Below, in pieces: positions 52,727-62,380 of a stretch of DNA of 64,000 nt. The notes under the pieces were generated by a model, which was not told where the DNA came from, made no database searches, and saw nothing but the letters and a program-made list of their open reading frames with translations. Positions within the stretch are counted from its first letter, which is position 1. Each line of letters opens with the position of its first letter. Where the stretch lies: contig NZ_CP053830.1 of NCBI RefSeq assembly GCF_013372185.1, positions 248,001 to 312,000 on the forward strand, in the 5' to 3' direction. The DNA comes from Campylobacter lari subsp. lari (GTDB lineage Bacteria > Campylobacterota > Campylobacteria > Campylobacterales > Campylobacteraceae). A program made the position numbers and the translations under genes.

Positions 52727-54094
52727 ATGGGTCAGTGTCCTTTTCATCCAAAGCCTTATAAAAATAAAGCTTCTACGTTAACTACTTTTTTACTAAAAAG
52801 AAGATCTTGGCTTGATGGACTTTATGAGCGAAGTTACAAGATGATGATGGGTAGAGTAAAAATGCCTGGATTTGATCTATATGTGGTAAATGATCCAAAA
52901 GAAGTTAGACGCATTATGGTAGATGAGGTTAGAGAATATCCAAAAAGTCAACTTTTGCATGAGCTTTTGGAGCCACTTTTGGGTATAAGTATTTTTACAA
53001 CTAATGATAGAGTATGGGAAAAGCAAAGAGAACTTTTAAGACCTTCTTTTGAAATGACAAGGATTTCTAAGGTTTTTAATTTGATGAGTGAAGCAGCTTC
53101 TGATATGATGGCAAGATTTGCAAGGTATGAAGATAAAGCGATTATAGAAGTAGATGAAGCTATGACTTTTGTGACTGCAGATGTGATTTTTAGAACTATT
53201 ATGTCATCAAAACTTGATGAGCAAAAAGGTAAACTTGTTTTGGATGCTTTTGTAACTGTGCAAGAAGAAACAGTTAAAACAGCTATGCGAAGAATGTTTC
53301 GTTTCCCAACTTGGCTTTCAAATCTTTTAGGTGAGAAAAAAAGACTTAAAGCAGGTGGAGTTATACGCAAGGTTTTATCAGATATTATAAAGCCAAGATA
53401 TGATAATGCCCTAAATGATCAAGGAAAATATGAAGATATTTTATCATCATTGCTTATGGTGGTAGATGCAGATACTAATGAGAGATTTTCTTTTAATGAA
53501 ATTTTAGACCAAGTTGCCATGCTTTTCTTAGCAGGCCATGAAACCACTGCAAGTTCACTAACTTGGACACTATATATTTTAAGTATTTCTCCAAATGAGC
53601 AACAAAAAGCCTATGAAGAAATCATGCAAGTTGCGGGTGATGAAGAGTTTAAAATAGAACATATTAGAGCAATGAAATATCTTACAAATGTGTTTAAAGA
53701 AAGCTTACGACTTTATCCGCCAGTTGGCTTTTTTGCTAGAGAAGCAAGAAATGATAACAAAATGAGAGATAAGCTTATCAAAAAAGGTTCAGGTGTAGTG
53801 GTAGCTCCATGGCTCATTCATAGACATGATAGTTTTTGGGAAAATCCACATGAGTTTGATCCAAGTCGCCATGAAGATAAAAGCAAGATTAAAAAAGACA
53901 CTTATATGCCTTTTGGTATGGGAGAGCGTGTGTGTATAGGGCAGGGTTTTGCTATGCAAGAGGCTGTTTTGATTTTAGCTAATATTTTAAGGACTTATAA
54001 GTTAGAATTAGAAGAAAATTTTGTACCTGATATAGTAGGAAGACTTACTATAAGATCGGCAAATGGTATGAATATAAGATTTATAAAAAGGTAA
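52727..54094 (+). CDS. Cytochrome P450 (CYP172-type)
   Basis: A 455-residue heme monooxygenase. I-helix FLAGHETTASSLTWTLY, K-helix KESLRLYPP (E-x-x-R) and the heme loop PFGMGERVCIGQGFAMQE with the ligand Cys near residue 402. It has no membrane anchor or fused reductase. A single P450 at this position is typical of Campylobacter (Cj1411c, CYP172A1, as I recall). Its substrate is unknown; a lipid or capsule-related substrate is only suggested by neighbours. AGGAG precedes the ATG. Confidence 0.93.
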   Translation: MGQCPFHPKPYKNKASTLTTFLLKRRSWLDGLYERSYKMMMGRVKMPGFDLYVVNDPKEVRRIMVDEVREYPKSQLLHELLEPLLGISIFTTNDRVWEKQRELLRPSFEMTRISKVFNLMSEAASDMMARFARYEDKAIIEVDEAMTFVTADVIFRTIMSSKLDEQKGKLVLDAFVTVQEETVKTAMRRMFRFPTWLSNLLGEKKRLKAGGVIRKVLSDIIKPRYDNALNDQGKYEDILSSLLMVVDADTNERFSFNEILDQVAMLFLAGHETTASSLTWTLYILSISPNEQQKAYEEIMQVAGDEEFKIEHIRAMKYLTNVFKESLRLYPPVGFFAREARNDNKMRDKLIKKGSGVVVAPWLIHRHDSFWENPHEFDPSRHEDKSKIKKDTYMPFGMGERVCIGQGFAMQEAVLILANILRTYKLELEENFVPDIVGRLTIRSANGMNIRFIKR

Positions 54095-54096
54095 AA

Positions 54097-54450
54097 ATGA
54101 AAGAAAAATTAGCAGGAACTATACTACTTTGCGCTATCGTTCCTTTAGCGGTGATTAGTTATCTTTTTATTGTTATAGTGGGTACTTTTGGTAATCCTGC
54201 TAGGGTTAGACAAGGTGTGAGAGCGCTTGATCATTTTGTCAATGCTACTTTGTTTAATGGTTATGCTTGGGAGTCTTTATCATCTCATGCTTGGAGAGAG
54301 CGTGATAAAAGATGGGCTAAAATAGTTATTAAAATCACAGATTTTTTTGATAAAAATCACTGCCAAAAGGCAAATAAAAGAGAACAGCCTATAGTAGATT
54401 TAGTTTTAGAAAGAAAGCTTACCGAGCAAACTGTCGGCAAGCAACTTTAA
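54097..54450 (+). CDS. Small membrane protein downstream of P450
   Basis: A 117-residue protein with one N-terminal hydrophobic segment (LAGTILLCAIVPLAVISYLFIVIVG, residues about 5-29) and a basic C-terminal part. It starts two bases after the P450 and resembles the small gene at the same place in C. jejuni (Cj1410c type). No family is recognised. Its position and co-transcription suggest it supports the P450/hydrolase pair at the membrane. The stop overlaps the convergent nusA stop by 4 bp. Confidence 0.65.
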   Translation: MKEKLAGTILLCAIVPLAVISYLFIVIVGTFGNPARVRQGVRALDHFVNATLFNGYAWESLSSHAWRERDKRWAKIVIKITDFFDKNHCQKANKREQPIVDLVLERKLTEQTVGKQL

Positions 54451-55538
54451 TTTTCTCCAAATAAAGCTTTAAGGTTTTTAAACGCTTCTTCTTGGTTATT
54501 AGTTTTATCTTCATTGTTTATTTCATTAAGTTCTATTTCATACCCAAGTAACATGCTAGCTAAGCGTATGTTAATACCGCTTTTTCCTATGGCTTTGCTT
54601 TTTTGCTCACTATTTAGCGTTACAATAGCTTTTTTATCTTCAATTTGCACTGAATTTATAATAGCAGGAGCCAAGCTTCTAGTGATTAAAATTGCCATTT
54701 CATTAGAATACTCAATACAGTCGATATTTTCATTTTTTAATTCTTTGCTTACAGCATTGATTCTAACTCCTTTTATACCCACGGTTGCTCCTACTGCATC
54801 AACGCTTGGGCTATTGGCTTGTAAGATGATTTTTGCTCTCTCGCCTGGAATTCTTGCACTGGCATAAATATTTATAAGACCATCTTTGATTTCAGGAACT
54901 TCAGCTTTTAATAAAGCTTCTAAAAATTTAGGGCTAGTTCTACTAAGCTCCATTCTCATACCTGATTTATCAATATATACATGTCTAATAACAGCCTTAA
55001 TCACATCACCTACTTTAAATTTTTCACCTTTGATACGATTTTTTCTAGGTAAATATGCACGAAACTCATCAATTTCTACATAAGTATTTTCTTCACTATC
55101 TACTCTTACTACGCTACCAAAAACCATATGTCCTACCATTTTTTGGTATTTTTCATAGATTTTTTCTTCTAAGAGTTTTTGAATGTTGTATTCTAATTCT
55201 TTATGCAAGATATTTACAGCAGTACGACCTAAATTTTCTAAAGAGCATTCATAAGTTAACTCATCGCCAATTTCTACATCTTTAGCTTCCACTCTTGCTT
55301 TGCTTAAAGCGATAAAATGTTCATTTTCACTTTCTAATCTTTCATCATCATCACTAACTACAACTATTTTTTGATAAAGTTGCAAATTTTTACCTGAATC
55401 AACAAAAAATTCATATTTATCGCCATAAATTTTCTTAGCAGTATTAATAAGTGCTTTTTTAACTCTTTCTCTTACATCTTCTATTTGTAAATTTTTCTCA
55501 TTAGCAATGGATTCAATTATATCTGTGATTTTTTCCAT
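54447..55538 (-). CDS. nusA: Transcription termination/antitermination factor NusA
   Basis: A 363-residue RNA polymerase-associated factor. The N-terminal domain is followed by an S1 domain (FGSVVRVDSEENTYVEI, about residues 138-200) and KH domains (GATVGIKGVRINAVSKEL and KAIGKSGINIRLASMLLGYEI). It lacks the C-terminal acidic repeats of E. coli NusA, as usual in epsilonproteobacteria. A promoter is predicted 49 bases upstream on the reverse strand. Confidence 0.95.
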   Translation of the reverse strand: MEKITDIIESIANEKNLQIEDVRERVKKALINTAKKIYGDKYEFFVDSGKNLQLYQKIVVVSDDDERLESENEHFIALSKARVEAKDVEIGDELTYECSLENLGRTAVNILHKELEYNIQKLLEEKIYEKYQKMVGHMVFGSVVRVDSEENTYVEIDEFRAYLPRKNRIKGEKFKVGDVIKAVIRHVYIDKSGMRMELSRTSPKFLEALLKAEVPEIKDGLINIYASARIPGERAKIILQANSPSVDAVGATVGIKGVRINAVSKELKNENIDCIEYSNEMAILITRSLAPAIINSVQIEDKKAIVTLNSEQKSKAIGKSGINIRLASMLLGYEIELNEINNEDKTNNQEEAFKNLKALFGEN

Positions 55539-55586
55539 AATGACAATACAACCTTAATTTTGGATTTTAAAAGTTTGAAGAATAAA

Positions 55587-55592
55587 ATTATA
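55587..55592 (-). promoter_or_regulatory. Predicted -10 box for nusA
   Basis: Reverse-strand TATAAT, 48 bases before the nusA ATG, in the 123-bp divergent region shared with the HP0268-family gene. Confidence 0.45.
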
Positions 55593-55625
55593 TCTTTAAT
55601 AAGTTTAATTAAAAGTAAAATTTGC

Positions 55626-55631
55626 TATAAT
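55626..55631 (+). promoter_or_regulatory. Predicted -10 box for the HP0268-family/miaB operon
   Basis: TATAAT preceded by TTTGC, 30 bases before the ATG at 55662. The GAGGATG ribosome-binding site follows. Confidence 0.55.
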
Positions 55632-55661
55632 TTCAGATTAAAAAAACTTGAGGATGATGAT

Positions 55662-55904
55662 ATGGATTTAAAAATAGCAAGAACCTCTGTTGATGAAAAG
55701 CCAAAAAGTATAAGTTTAGAAAGTATTGAAAAGGCTGTGGATAAAGAAGGTCAAAAATTTTTCTATTTTGATAAAGACAATGCACATAAGCAATTAATCG
55801 CTTTAGTAGAGCATTTTGAAAAAAAAGGAAAATGTGTTTATCATAGAACAATCAAATATGGTTTAGATGATACAGATTTTATGTATGAGGTACACATTCT
55901 TTGA
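55662..55904 (+). CDS. HP0268 family protein
   Basis: An 80-residue protein started at ATG 55662 because a promoter and a GAGG site lie just upstream; a longer in-frame start at 55560 would cover the promoter. [25 protein letters not shown] and the ending DFMYEVHIL match Helicobacter pylori HP0268 in pattern and length. That protein has been reported as a small metal-dependent nuclease, as I recall. Its stop overlaps the TTG start of miaB. Confidence 0.75.
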   Translation: MDLKIARTSVDEKPKSISLESIEKAVDKEGQKFFYFDKDNAHKQLIALVEHFEKKGKCVYHRTIKYGLDDTDFMYEVHIL

Positions 55905-57199
55905 GTAAAAAACTTTTTATACAAACTTTAGGTTGTGCTATGAATGTTAGAGATTCAGAGCACATGATAGCCGAGCTTAAAGAAAAAGAAAATTATGAAT
56001 TAACTCAAGATGCAAAAGAAGCAGATTTGATTTTAATCAATACTTGCTCGGTGCGTGAAAAGCCTGTACATAAGCTTTTTTCAGAAGTTGGAAGTTTTGA
56101 AAAAATCAAAAAAAATGGTGCGAAAATAGGAGTTTGTGGTTGCACTGCTTCTCATTTGGGTGATGAAATTTTTAAGCGTGCTCCTAATGTTGATTTTGTT
56201 TTGGGAGCTAGAAATGTTTCTAAAATAACAAAGGCAGTAAATACTCCTAAATTTTTAGGTAATGATATAGATTTTGATGAGAGTAATTATGCTTTTGCTG
56301 ATTTTAGAAATAGTCTTTATAAAACTTATGTAAATATTTCTATAGGATGTGATAAACATTGCACTTATTGCATAGTGCCACATACTAGAGGAGATGAGAT
56401 TTCTATACCTTTTGAAATTATCAAAAAAGAAGCGCTAAAAGCAGTTGCTAATGGTGCTAAAGAGATTTTTTTACTAGGACAAAATGTTAACAATTACGGC
56501 AAAAGATTTTCTAATGCTCATGAAAAGATTAATTTTTCAGATCTTTTAGAAAAATTAAGCGAAATCGAAGGTTTAGAGCGTATCCGCTTTACAAGCCCAC
56601 ATCCATTGCATATGGATGATAGATTTTTAGAGGTTTTTTCTAAAAATCCAAAAGTATGTAAGTCTATGCATATGCCTTTACAAAGTGGTTCAAGTGAAAT
56701 TTTAAAGGCTATGAAACGCGGTTATACTAAAGAGTGGTATTTAGATAGGGCCTTAAAACTTCGTTCTATGTGTAAAGATGTGAGTATTTCTACTGATGTG
56801 ATTGTAGCTTTTCCAGGTGAGAGTGATAAAGACTTTGAAGATACCATGGATGTACTTGAAAAAGTGCGATTTGAGCAAATGTTTTCTTTTAAATATTCTA
56901 AAAGACCACTAACTAAAGCTGCAACTATGCCAAATCAAATTCCTGATGATATAGCTTCAAAACGCTTGAGTATTTTACAAGCTAGACATACAGAAATTTT
57001 AGATGAGATTGTTGCAAAACAAAAAGATAAAGAATTTGAAGTTTTATTTGAAGAATTAAGAAGTGAAGGCTTTGTAGCAGGTAGAAGTGATAATAATTTT
57101 TTAATCCAAGTAAAAGGAAGCGAAGAATTATTAGGACAAATGAAAAAAGTAAAAATCACCAATCCTAGGCGTATGGTGTTAAATGGCGAAATCCTTTAA
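55901..57199 (+). CDS. miaB: tRNA-2-methylthio-N6-dimethylallyladenosine synthase
   Basis: A 432-residue radical SAM methylthiotransferase modifying A37 of tRNAs that read U-starting codons. The auxiliary cluster cysteines are in [22 protein letters not shown] and [10 protein letters not shown]; the radical SAM motif is [16 protein letters not shown] near residue 150; a TRAM domain ends the protein. The start is TTG at 55901, overlapping the previous stop (TTGA), chosen because [14 protein letters not shown] is the normal N-terminus. Confidence 0.96.
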   Translation: MSKKLFIQTLGCAMNVRDSEHMIAELKEKENYELTQDAKEADLILINTCSVREKPVHKLFSEVGSFEKIKKNGAKIGVCGCTASHLGDEIFKRAPNVDFVLGARNVSKITKAVNTPKFLGNDIDFDESNYAFADFRNSLYKTYVNISIGCDKHCTYCIVPHTRGDEISIPFEIIKKEALKAVANGAKEIFLLGQNVNNYGKRFSNAHEKINFSDLLEKLSEIEGLERIRFTSPHPLHMDDRFLEVFSKNPKVCKSMHMPLQSGSSEILKAMKRGYTKEWYLDRALKLRSMCKDVSISTDVIVAFPGESDKDFEDTMDVLEKVRFEQMFSFKYSKRPLTKAATMPNQIPDDIASKRLSILQARHTEILDEIVAKQKDKEFEVLFEELRSEGFVAGRSDNNFLIQVKGSEELLGQMKKVKITNPRRMVLNGEIL

Positions 57200-57806
57200 G
57201 ATTAATCTTTTAGCTTTTGGAATTTTTTTACTCCAATGGCTGATTTTTTTAACTTGTAGAAAGGTTTATTTAGGGCAAAAGCTTCCAAAAAGATCATGTG
57301 TGATACTTTTTTGGCATGGGCGTCTTGCCCTAATGCCTTTTGCCTATCGTAAAATGGGTATTAAAGGTAAAAAGGCTTATGTGATGATTTCACACCATAA
57401 AGATGGAGAGATCATTGCTAGAAATATTGCCTTTTTTGGTTTGGATACTTTAAGAGGAAGCACAAGCAAAGGTGCTTTGGCTTTATTAAAACAATCTTTC
57501 AAAATCTTAGATCAAGGCGATGATATTATCATTACTCCAGATGGGCCAAGAGGACCTTATCATAGTATTTCAGATGGTTCTGTGATGATAGCAGCGAAAA
57601 AAAATGTTCCACTTTTTTTATTAAATTATGAAGCAAGTTCTTTTTGGGAATTTAAAAGTTGGGATAAAATGATCTTACCCAAACCTTTTTCTAAGATTAC
57701 TTATAGATTAAGTGAAGAAATCAAAATACAAAATTTAAATTTAGAAGAAGCTAAAGTATTGATAAAAGAAAAATTTGATATGATAAGTCAAATAGATAAA
57801 GGATAA
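57183..57806 (+). CDS. DUF374/LPLAT-like acyltransferase
   Basis: A 207-residue membrane-associated protein of the DUF374 (lysophospholipid acyltransferase-like) family. One N-terminal hydrophobic segment, then [44 protein letters not shown] and [17 protein letters not shown]. Some DUF374 members act on lipid A or Kdo-linked lipids, but the substrate is not established here. It overlaps the end of miaB by 17 bp. Confidence 0.82.
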   Translation: MAKSFKINLLAFGIFLLQWLIFLTCRKVYLGQKLPKRSCVILFWHGRLALMPFAYRKMGIKGKKAYVMISHHKDGEIIARNIAFFGLDTLRGSTSKGALALLKQSFKILDQGDDIIITPDGPRGPYHSISDGSVMIAAKKNVPLFLLNYEASSFWEFKSWDKMILPKPFSKITYRLSEEIKIQNLNLEEAKVLIKEKFDMISQIDKG

Positions 57807-57811
57807 ACACT

Positions 57812-58777
57812 ATGTTATCTTTTTTTAGAAAGTATATTTTACAACTTTTAGTTTGTATTTGCTATGATGAAAAACAATACATTATAAGATGTCATACTTG
57901 GAAAAAATCCCAAGCTGTTGATACTTTTGAAAAAAGCTTTGAAGATAAAGAAAAAGCTATAGAATATGTAAAAAATTTAAGTAAAGATTTTCAAATTTAT
58001 TATTTATGTGCTTTTTTTACTCCTATTGCCCAAGGTGTTGTGCCAAGTTCAAATTTTAAAGATCTTTCCAATTTTGGTGTCGATGCAAGTAGTGTTAGGT
58101 GTATTTCTTTTAACAACGGCTTATTGTATGCATCTAATCATTCTTTAAGCTCATATGAGCAAGATTATGAGGCTTTTGGTGGTTTGGATTTGCTTTATTC
58201 GCCTTTTTCTTTGCTTTATCATTGCATGGCAAATAGAGGTTTTGAAGAAAAAATCGGCCTTTATGTATATAGATACCATGATTTTGTTGCGATGTTAATT
58301 TGTAAAAATGAGGCTATATTATTTGGAAGTTATTTTAATATAGCTAGTCAAAATTATGATGAAGATGATTTTTTTGATGATATTAAAGAAGAATTTGACT
58401 TAAAAATTGACGATGAAAATCAAGAAGAAGAAAATGAACAAAATTATGATTTAAAAAGTTTAGAAGAAATGAGTCAAGAGCTTGATAAACTTGAGGAATT
58501 AGATGAAGAAAAAGAAGAGCTTCCTGTTGAGTCTTTAGAAAATTTTAGCTCAGATATGAAAATGATAGAATACATTATCTCAAGTGTAAAAGAATTTTAT
58601 CAAAATCCTTTGTATGATAATAGCTTTTTAGAAGAAATTGTGATTTTTGATGAGGAAAGTTTTAGCCCAACCTCACTTGATTATTTAGAAAATGAACTAT
58701 TTATAAAGCCTAAAGTAGAGCTTGTAGATACTTTAAATTTGATGAATGAACTTATGGTGAAGGACTTAAAATTATGA
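57812..58777 (+). CDS. Conserved Campylobacter protein, first of a possible PilM/N/O-like set
   Basis: A 321-residue protein with no family I can name. The first 190 residues alternate hydrophobic strands (LLYSPFSLLYHCM, KIGLYVYRYHDFVAMLICKNEAILFGSYF) in a way that recalls the degenerate actin-like fold of PilM. Residues about 190-250 are very acidic (runs of Glu and Asp). No signal peptide or clear membrane segment. It overlaps the next gene by 4 bp, and that gene and the following one resemble PilN and PilO in layout. A homologue lies in the same order in C. jejuni (Cj0456c region). Confidence 0.5.
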   Translation: MLSFFRKYILQLLVCICYDEKQYIIRCHTWKKSQAVDTFEKSFEDKEKAIEYVKNLSKDFQIYYLCAFFTPIAQGVVPSSNFKDLSNFGVDASSVRCISFNNGLLYASNHSLSSYEQDYEAFGGLDLLYSPFSLLYHCMANRGFEEKIGLYVYRYHDFVAMLICKNEAILFGSYFNIASQNYDEDDFFDDIKEEFDLKIDDENQEEENEQNYDLKSLEEMSQELDKLEELDEEKEELPVESLENFSSDMKMIEYIISSVKEFYQNPLYDNSFLEEIVIFDEESFSPTSLDYLENELFIKPKVELVDTLNLMNELMVKDLKL

Positions 58778-59328
58778 GATATAGTCTAATCAAACCTAAG
58801 ATAAAACCTGTTTTTAATCTTTTTACTAGAATTTGGATTTATTTTACTAGTATTAGTGTTGCTTTGATTTTTGTGGTGTTTATTGTAGTGGTTTTTAAAA
58901 GCTATTATGCGTCTGTGCAACTTGATGATAAAAAAGAAGAGTTAGCTCAAATTCTCGCACAAATTAATGCTAATAAGCTTAAATATCAAGAACTAGTAAG
59001 ACAAAATGATAAAGCAGAGTTGATTTTGGGAGATTTAGGGCAAGAGCAAGAAAATGGTAAAAATAAAGTTTTATTAAAAAGTATTCAAAATCTTTTTACT
59101 TTAGTGCCTAAAAACATATCTTTAAATGAGGTTTTAATGGAAGATAGATCACTTATTTTAAGAGGTATTACACCTACTAAAGAAATGTTTGCTTTGTTGT
59201 TAGAAGCCCCATTAAGAAGTATTTTTTCAAATTCTCAAACAAGCTATTATCAATTAGAAAATGGGTGGTATCGCTTTGTAAGTGTAAATATCACTATACC
59301 AGAGGAAATGTATGAGCAAAAACGATAA
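58774..59328 (+). CDS. Bitopic membrane protein with PilN-like layout
   Basis: A 184-residue protein with a short basic cytoplasmic start, one membrane segment (about residues 20-45), a coiled coil (about 50-85) and a small globular end. In the latter, NLFTLVPKNISLNEVLMEDRSLILRG looks like the ferredoxin-like domain of PilN. It overlaps the next gene by 17 bp. The assignment rests on topology and pattern, not on strong identity. Confidence 0.5.
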   Translation: MRYSLIKPKIKPVFNLFTRIWIYFTSISVALIFVVFIVVVFKSYYASVQLDDKKEELAQILAQINANKLKYQELVRQNDKAELILGDLGQEQENGKNKVLLKSIQNLFTLVPKNISLNEVLMEDRSLILRGITPTKEMFALLLEAPLRSIFSNSQTSYYQLENGWYRFVSVNITIPEEMYEQKR

Positions 59329-59851
59329 GAGCTTAGAAGAAGCTGATGTATTAAAGATACTGATTTATTCTTTTTCATTTGTTGCACTTTGTGCGATTTT
59401 GATTTTATTTTTAATCGTGCCTTTTTTGAAAGATTATAAAATCGAGCATTCAAGATTAGCAACCCAGCAAATTCAAAACACTAAAGCATTAAATGAGCTA
59501 CAAGCTTTAGAAAAAGTTATTGATGAGTTTCAAAAGATGAATGCGAAAAATTTAGCTCAAATTAATGCAGAATTTTCACAAAAAGAATTATTGGAATTTA
59601 TGAAAAATTACTTTGATGATGTTAAAATCAATCTCATTCCTATTAAAAAAGAGCAAGAGTATCTAAAATATCAATTTGAAGCTAATGTAAAGATGAAAAA
59701 TCCTCAAGCTTTTTATTCTTTTTTAAATGATTTGCAAAGATATAAAAATTTAATAGAAATTAGCACTCCTGTAGAATTTAAATCCGAAGAAAAACACATT
59801 AATCTTAAATTTAAGATCAAAGTGTTTCATGCTTTAGCTATTCAAAAATAA
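59312..59851 (+). CDS. Bitopic membrane protein with PilO-like layout
   Basis: A 179-residue protein with one membrane segment (about residues 17-40), a coiled coil (about 45-85) and a C-terminal globular part ending MKNPQAFYSFLNDLQRYKN and ISTPVEFKSEEKHINLKFKI, the pattern of PilO-like proteins. Probably works with the preceding gene at the inner membrane. Its 3' end overlaps the convergent lipoprotein gene by 14 bp. Confidence 0.5.
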   Translation: MSKNDKSLEEADVLKILIYSFSFVALCAILILFLIVPFLKDYKIEHSRLATQQIQNTKALNELQALEKVIDEFQKMNAKNLAQINAEFSQKELLEFMKNYFDDVKINLIPIKKEQEYLKYQFEANVKMKNPQAFYSFLNDLQRYKNLIEISTPVEFKSEEKHINLKFKIKVFHALAIQK

Positions 59852-60635
59852 TTACTTCATTATTTTGATAAGGAGTAGCTTTTTCTTCTTTTTTATCATC
59901 TTCTTTTACATCTTGAACCTCTGAGTTTTCTTGTGTTTTTGGTTCTTCTTTGATTTCTTTTATACTAGTTTTTAAACTAGATGTGATTTCTTTATAAAAA
60001 GCAAGAAAAACTTTATCAATTTCTAAAGCACTAGCTGCAAGACTTTCATTAACTTGGGTTGGAACAGCACTATATACCTCTCTAAAGCTTTCTATGCTTG
60101 CTTGTCCTTTTATAGGATAATTTAAAATAATAGGATCGTTTAATTTTGCCGAGCTTGCTGTGCTTTGGAAAGTATCTTCTTGGTGTAAATTATTTAAATG
60201 ACTTTGAGCTTCTAAAATAATCATAAAAGAAGACTCCACACTATCGCCTCCAAGACTTGAATTTCTTGTAACCTTATCTTCATATAAACTAGCATTGATA
60301 ACTATAGTAAAAGCATAATCAGGATTTTCATTATCTATAATATACCCCTTACTTTGAAGCAATGCTTTGCTATCTTCTAAAAGTTGTTTTTTGAGTAATT
60401 CTAAGCTTTTATTGATTCTTTGATTTAGAGTAGATTGCTCAAAATATGAACTATAAAAAGTATTTTTTATAATTTCTACATCATTGATTTTGACTTTAGG
60501 ACTATTAGCATTTGTGTGGTTGTGTTCTTCAAAAGTGCTTTTAAAATTTGGCATAGAAATATAATAAGTTTTTTGATTACCAGTGCAAGCACTTAAAAAT
60601 AAAATTATGCTAAAAAATAATAATATTTTTTTCAT
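59838..60635 (-). CDS. Lipoprotein, HpaA-like
   Basis: A 265-residue lipoprotein with signal MKKILLFFSIILFLSAC; the lipobox LSAC sets Cys17 as the mature N-terminus. The middle (SLELLKKQLLEDSKALLQSKGYI, DYAFTIVINASLYED, YPIKGQASIESF) recalls the HpaA family of Helicobacter surface lipoproteins, but the match is weak. The C-terminus is a Glu/Lys-rich tail. It is transcribed away from lgt, whose product would lipidate it. Confidence 0.65.
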   Translation of the reverse strand: MKKILLFFSIILFLSACTGNQKTYYISMPNFKSTFEEHNHTNANSPKVKINDVEIIKNTFYSSYFEQSTLNQRINKSLELLKKQLLEDSKALLQSKGYIIDNENPDYAFTIVINASLYEDKVTRNSSLGGDSVESSFMIILEAQSHLNNLHQEDTFQSTASSAKLNDPIILNYPIKGQASIESFREVYSAVPTQVNESLAASALEIDKVFLAFYKEITSSLKTSIKEIKEEPKTQENSEVQDVKEDDKKEEKATPYQNNEVIIFE

Positions 60636-60658
60636 TTTCTCTCCTTGTTATTTTTATA

Positions 60659-60664
60659 ATTATA
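60659..60664 (-). promoter_or_regulatory. Predicted -10 box for the HpaA-like lipoprotein
   Basis: Reverse-strand TATAAT 23 bases before the ATG, with AAGGAG between. It lies close to the forward lgt promoter. Confidence 0.45.
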
Positions 60665-60675
60665 CAATTTTTTGC

Positions 60676-60681
60676 TATATT
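60676..60681 (+). promoter_or_regulatory. Predicted -10 box for lgt
   Basis: TATATT preceded by TTTGC, 26 bases before the lgt ATG at 60708, with AAAGG between. Confidence 0.45.
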
Positions 60682-60707
60682 ATGTGTTTTATTATAAAGG
60701 CTTTTTT

Positions 60708-61523
60708 ATGGAATTTTGGCAAAATATTTATGCAAATTTTGATGTAGTGGCTTTTGAAATTTTTGGTTTAAAAGTGCATTGGTATGGCATTATGTATGTG
60801 TTAGCTTTACTTGTTGCTTTAATGGTCGCAAAATACTATGCGATTAAAGATAATATGGGAATTTCTAAAGCTATGCTTGATAGCTATTTTATATGGGTAG
60901 AAATAGGGGTGATTTTAGGTGCAAGAATAGGTTATATTTTAATTTATGATGTGCATACTTTATGGTATCTTACTCATCCTTGGCAAATTTTCAATCCTTT
61001 TTATAATGGAGAATTTGTAGGGATTAGGGGTATGAGTTATCATGGAGCTGTTGTTGGATTTTTAATAGCAACTTATGCTTTTTGTAAAAAAAATAAGCAA
61101 AATTTATGGAAATATTTAGATTTGGTAGCTATTAGTGTGCCATGTGGATATATTTTTGGTCGTATTGGAAATTTTTTAAATCAAGAGCTATTTGGTAGAG
61201 CTACGGAAGTGCCTTGGGGTATTTATGTAGATGGGATATTGCGTCATCCATCTCAGCTTTATGAAGCATTTTTAGAAGGTTTTATAGTTTTTATCATTTT
61301 ATTATTGATAAAAAAATATAAAAAATACAATGGAGAATTGATTGCTTATTATACGATTTTGTATGCTCTAGCGCGTTTTGTATGTGAGTTTTTTAGAGAG
61401 CCTGATTTTGGTATAGGCTTTGTTGCTTTTGGTATGAGTATGGGCCAGATATTAAGTTTATTAATGTTTTTATTAGGACTATTTTTATCTTTTTATTTAA
61501 GAAATATTAAAAAAAATTTATAA
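60708..61523 (+). CDS. lgt: Prolipoprotein diacylglyceryl transferase
   Basis: A 271-residue polytopic membrane enzyme that attaches diacylglycerol to lipobox cysteines. Signature [21 protein letters not shown] near residue 150, [12 protein letters not shown] at the N-terminus and [12 protein letters not shown] later. I start at ATG 60708 ([11 protein letters not shown]) seven bases after AAAGG; an in-frame start 36 bases upstream would cover the promoter. Length then equals the usual Campylobacter Lgt. Confidence 0.96.
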   Translation: MEFWQNIYANFDVVAFEIFGLKVHWYGIMYVLALLVALMVAKYYAIKDNMGISKAMLDSYFIWVEIGVILGARIGYILIYDVHTLWYLTHPWQIFNPFYNGEFVGIRGMSYHGAVVGFLIATYAFCKKNKQNLWKYLDLVAISVPCGYIFGRIGNFLNQELFGRATEVPWGIYVDGILRHPSQLYEAFLEGFIVFIILLLIKKYKKYNGELIAYYTILYALARFVCEFFREPDFGIGFVAFGMSMGQILSLLMFLLGLFLSFYLRNIKKNL

Positions 61524-61552
61524 ATTTTTATTTATTTTAAGAATAAAAGTTC

Positions 61553-61558
61553 TATAAT
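61553..61558 (+). promoter_or_regulatory. Predicted -10 box for frdCA
   Basis: TATAAT 42 bases before the frdC ATG, with AAAAGGAG as ribosome-binding site. Upstream sequence is AT-rich without a clear -35. Confidence 0.6.
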
Positions 61559-61600
61559 TGCTCCGATATTAAAACTTATCAACTTTTAAAAGGAGTAAAT

Positions 61601-62380
61601 ATGAGCCAACTCATTGAAGGTTTTTTAGGCAAGAGTGTTGATGGCAAAAAAAGCAAAATGCCAGCAAAACTTGACTATATTCAAAGTGCGACAGGCTTAA
61701 TTTTAGGCTTGTTTATGTGGGCACATATGTTGTTCGTTTCTACCATTTTGGTTAGTGATGATTTTTTTGATTCAGTAGTTCATTTTTTAGAACTAAAATT
61801 TATCATTAATAGCCCTATGATGAGCTACATCACTTCTTTCTTAGCAGCCTGTGTTTTGGTTATTTTCTTTGTGCATGCTGGACTTGCAATGAGAAAATTC
61901 CCTATTAATTTCAGACAATACCAACTTTGTAGAACACACTTAAAATATATGAATCATGGTGATTCTTCTTTATGGTGGGTTCAAGCTGCAACTGGTTTTG
62001 TAATGTTTTTCTTGGGTTCTGCGCACTTAATTTTTATCATTACTAATGCAGATAAAATCAGTGCTGATATGTCAGGTGATAGAGTAGTGAGCCATTTTAT
62101 GTGGTTGTTTTACATTGCCTTATTAATTTGTGTTGAGTTGCATGGTAGTATTGGTCTTTATAGATTATGTGTAAAATGGGGTTGGTTCGAAGGTAAAGAT
62201 GCAAAAGAAAGTCGTAAAAAACTTAAAAAAGCAAAATGGTTTATTAGTATTTTCTTCTTAGTTTTGGGTGTATTAAGCTTAGCTGCTTTTGCAAAAATAG
62301 GCTTTAATAATTACCAAAACAACTCTGTAGCGCAAATAGTAAAAACTTATGATGGAGCTAAATATGAACATACAATATAG
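61601..62380 (+). CDS. frdC: Fumarate reductase cytochrome b subunit
   Basis: A 259-residue diheme membrane subunit linking menaquinol to fumarate reduction. About five membrane segments are visible. Candidate heme-ligand histidines are His42 (MWAHMLF), His92 (FVHAGL), His142 (SAHLIF) and His181 (ELHGSIG), the pattern of the Wolinella-type FrdC. It overlaps frdA by 18 bp. Important for anaerobic respiration in campylobacters. Confidence 0.96.
   Translation: MSQLIEGFLGKSVDGKKSKMPAKLDYIQSATGLILGLFMWAHMLFVSTILVSDDFFDSVVHFLELKFIINSPMMSYITSFLAACVLVIFFVHAGLAMRKFPINFRQYQLCRTHLKYMNHGDSSLWWVQAATGFVMFFLGSAHLIFIITNADKISADMSGDRVVSHFMWLFYIALLICVELHGSIGLYRLCVKWGWFEGKDAKESRKKLKKAKWFISIFFLVLGVLSLAAFAKIGFNNYQNNSVAQIVKTYDGAKYEHTI

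Noticed and set aside
57183-57806. Calling the DUF374 gene a lipid A acyltransferase (lpxL/htrB)
   Set aside because: The motifs are those of DUF374, not of the LpxL family, and the protein is shorter; the substrate cannot be read from the sequence.
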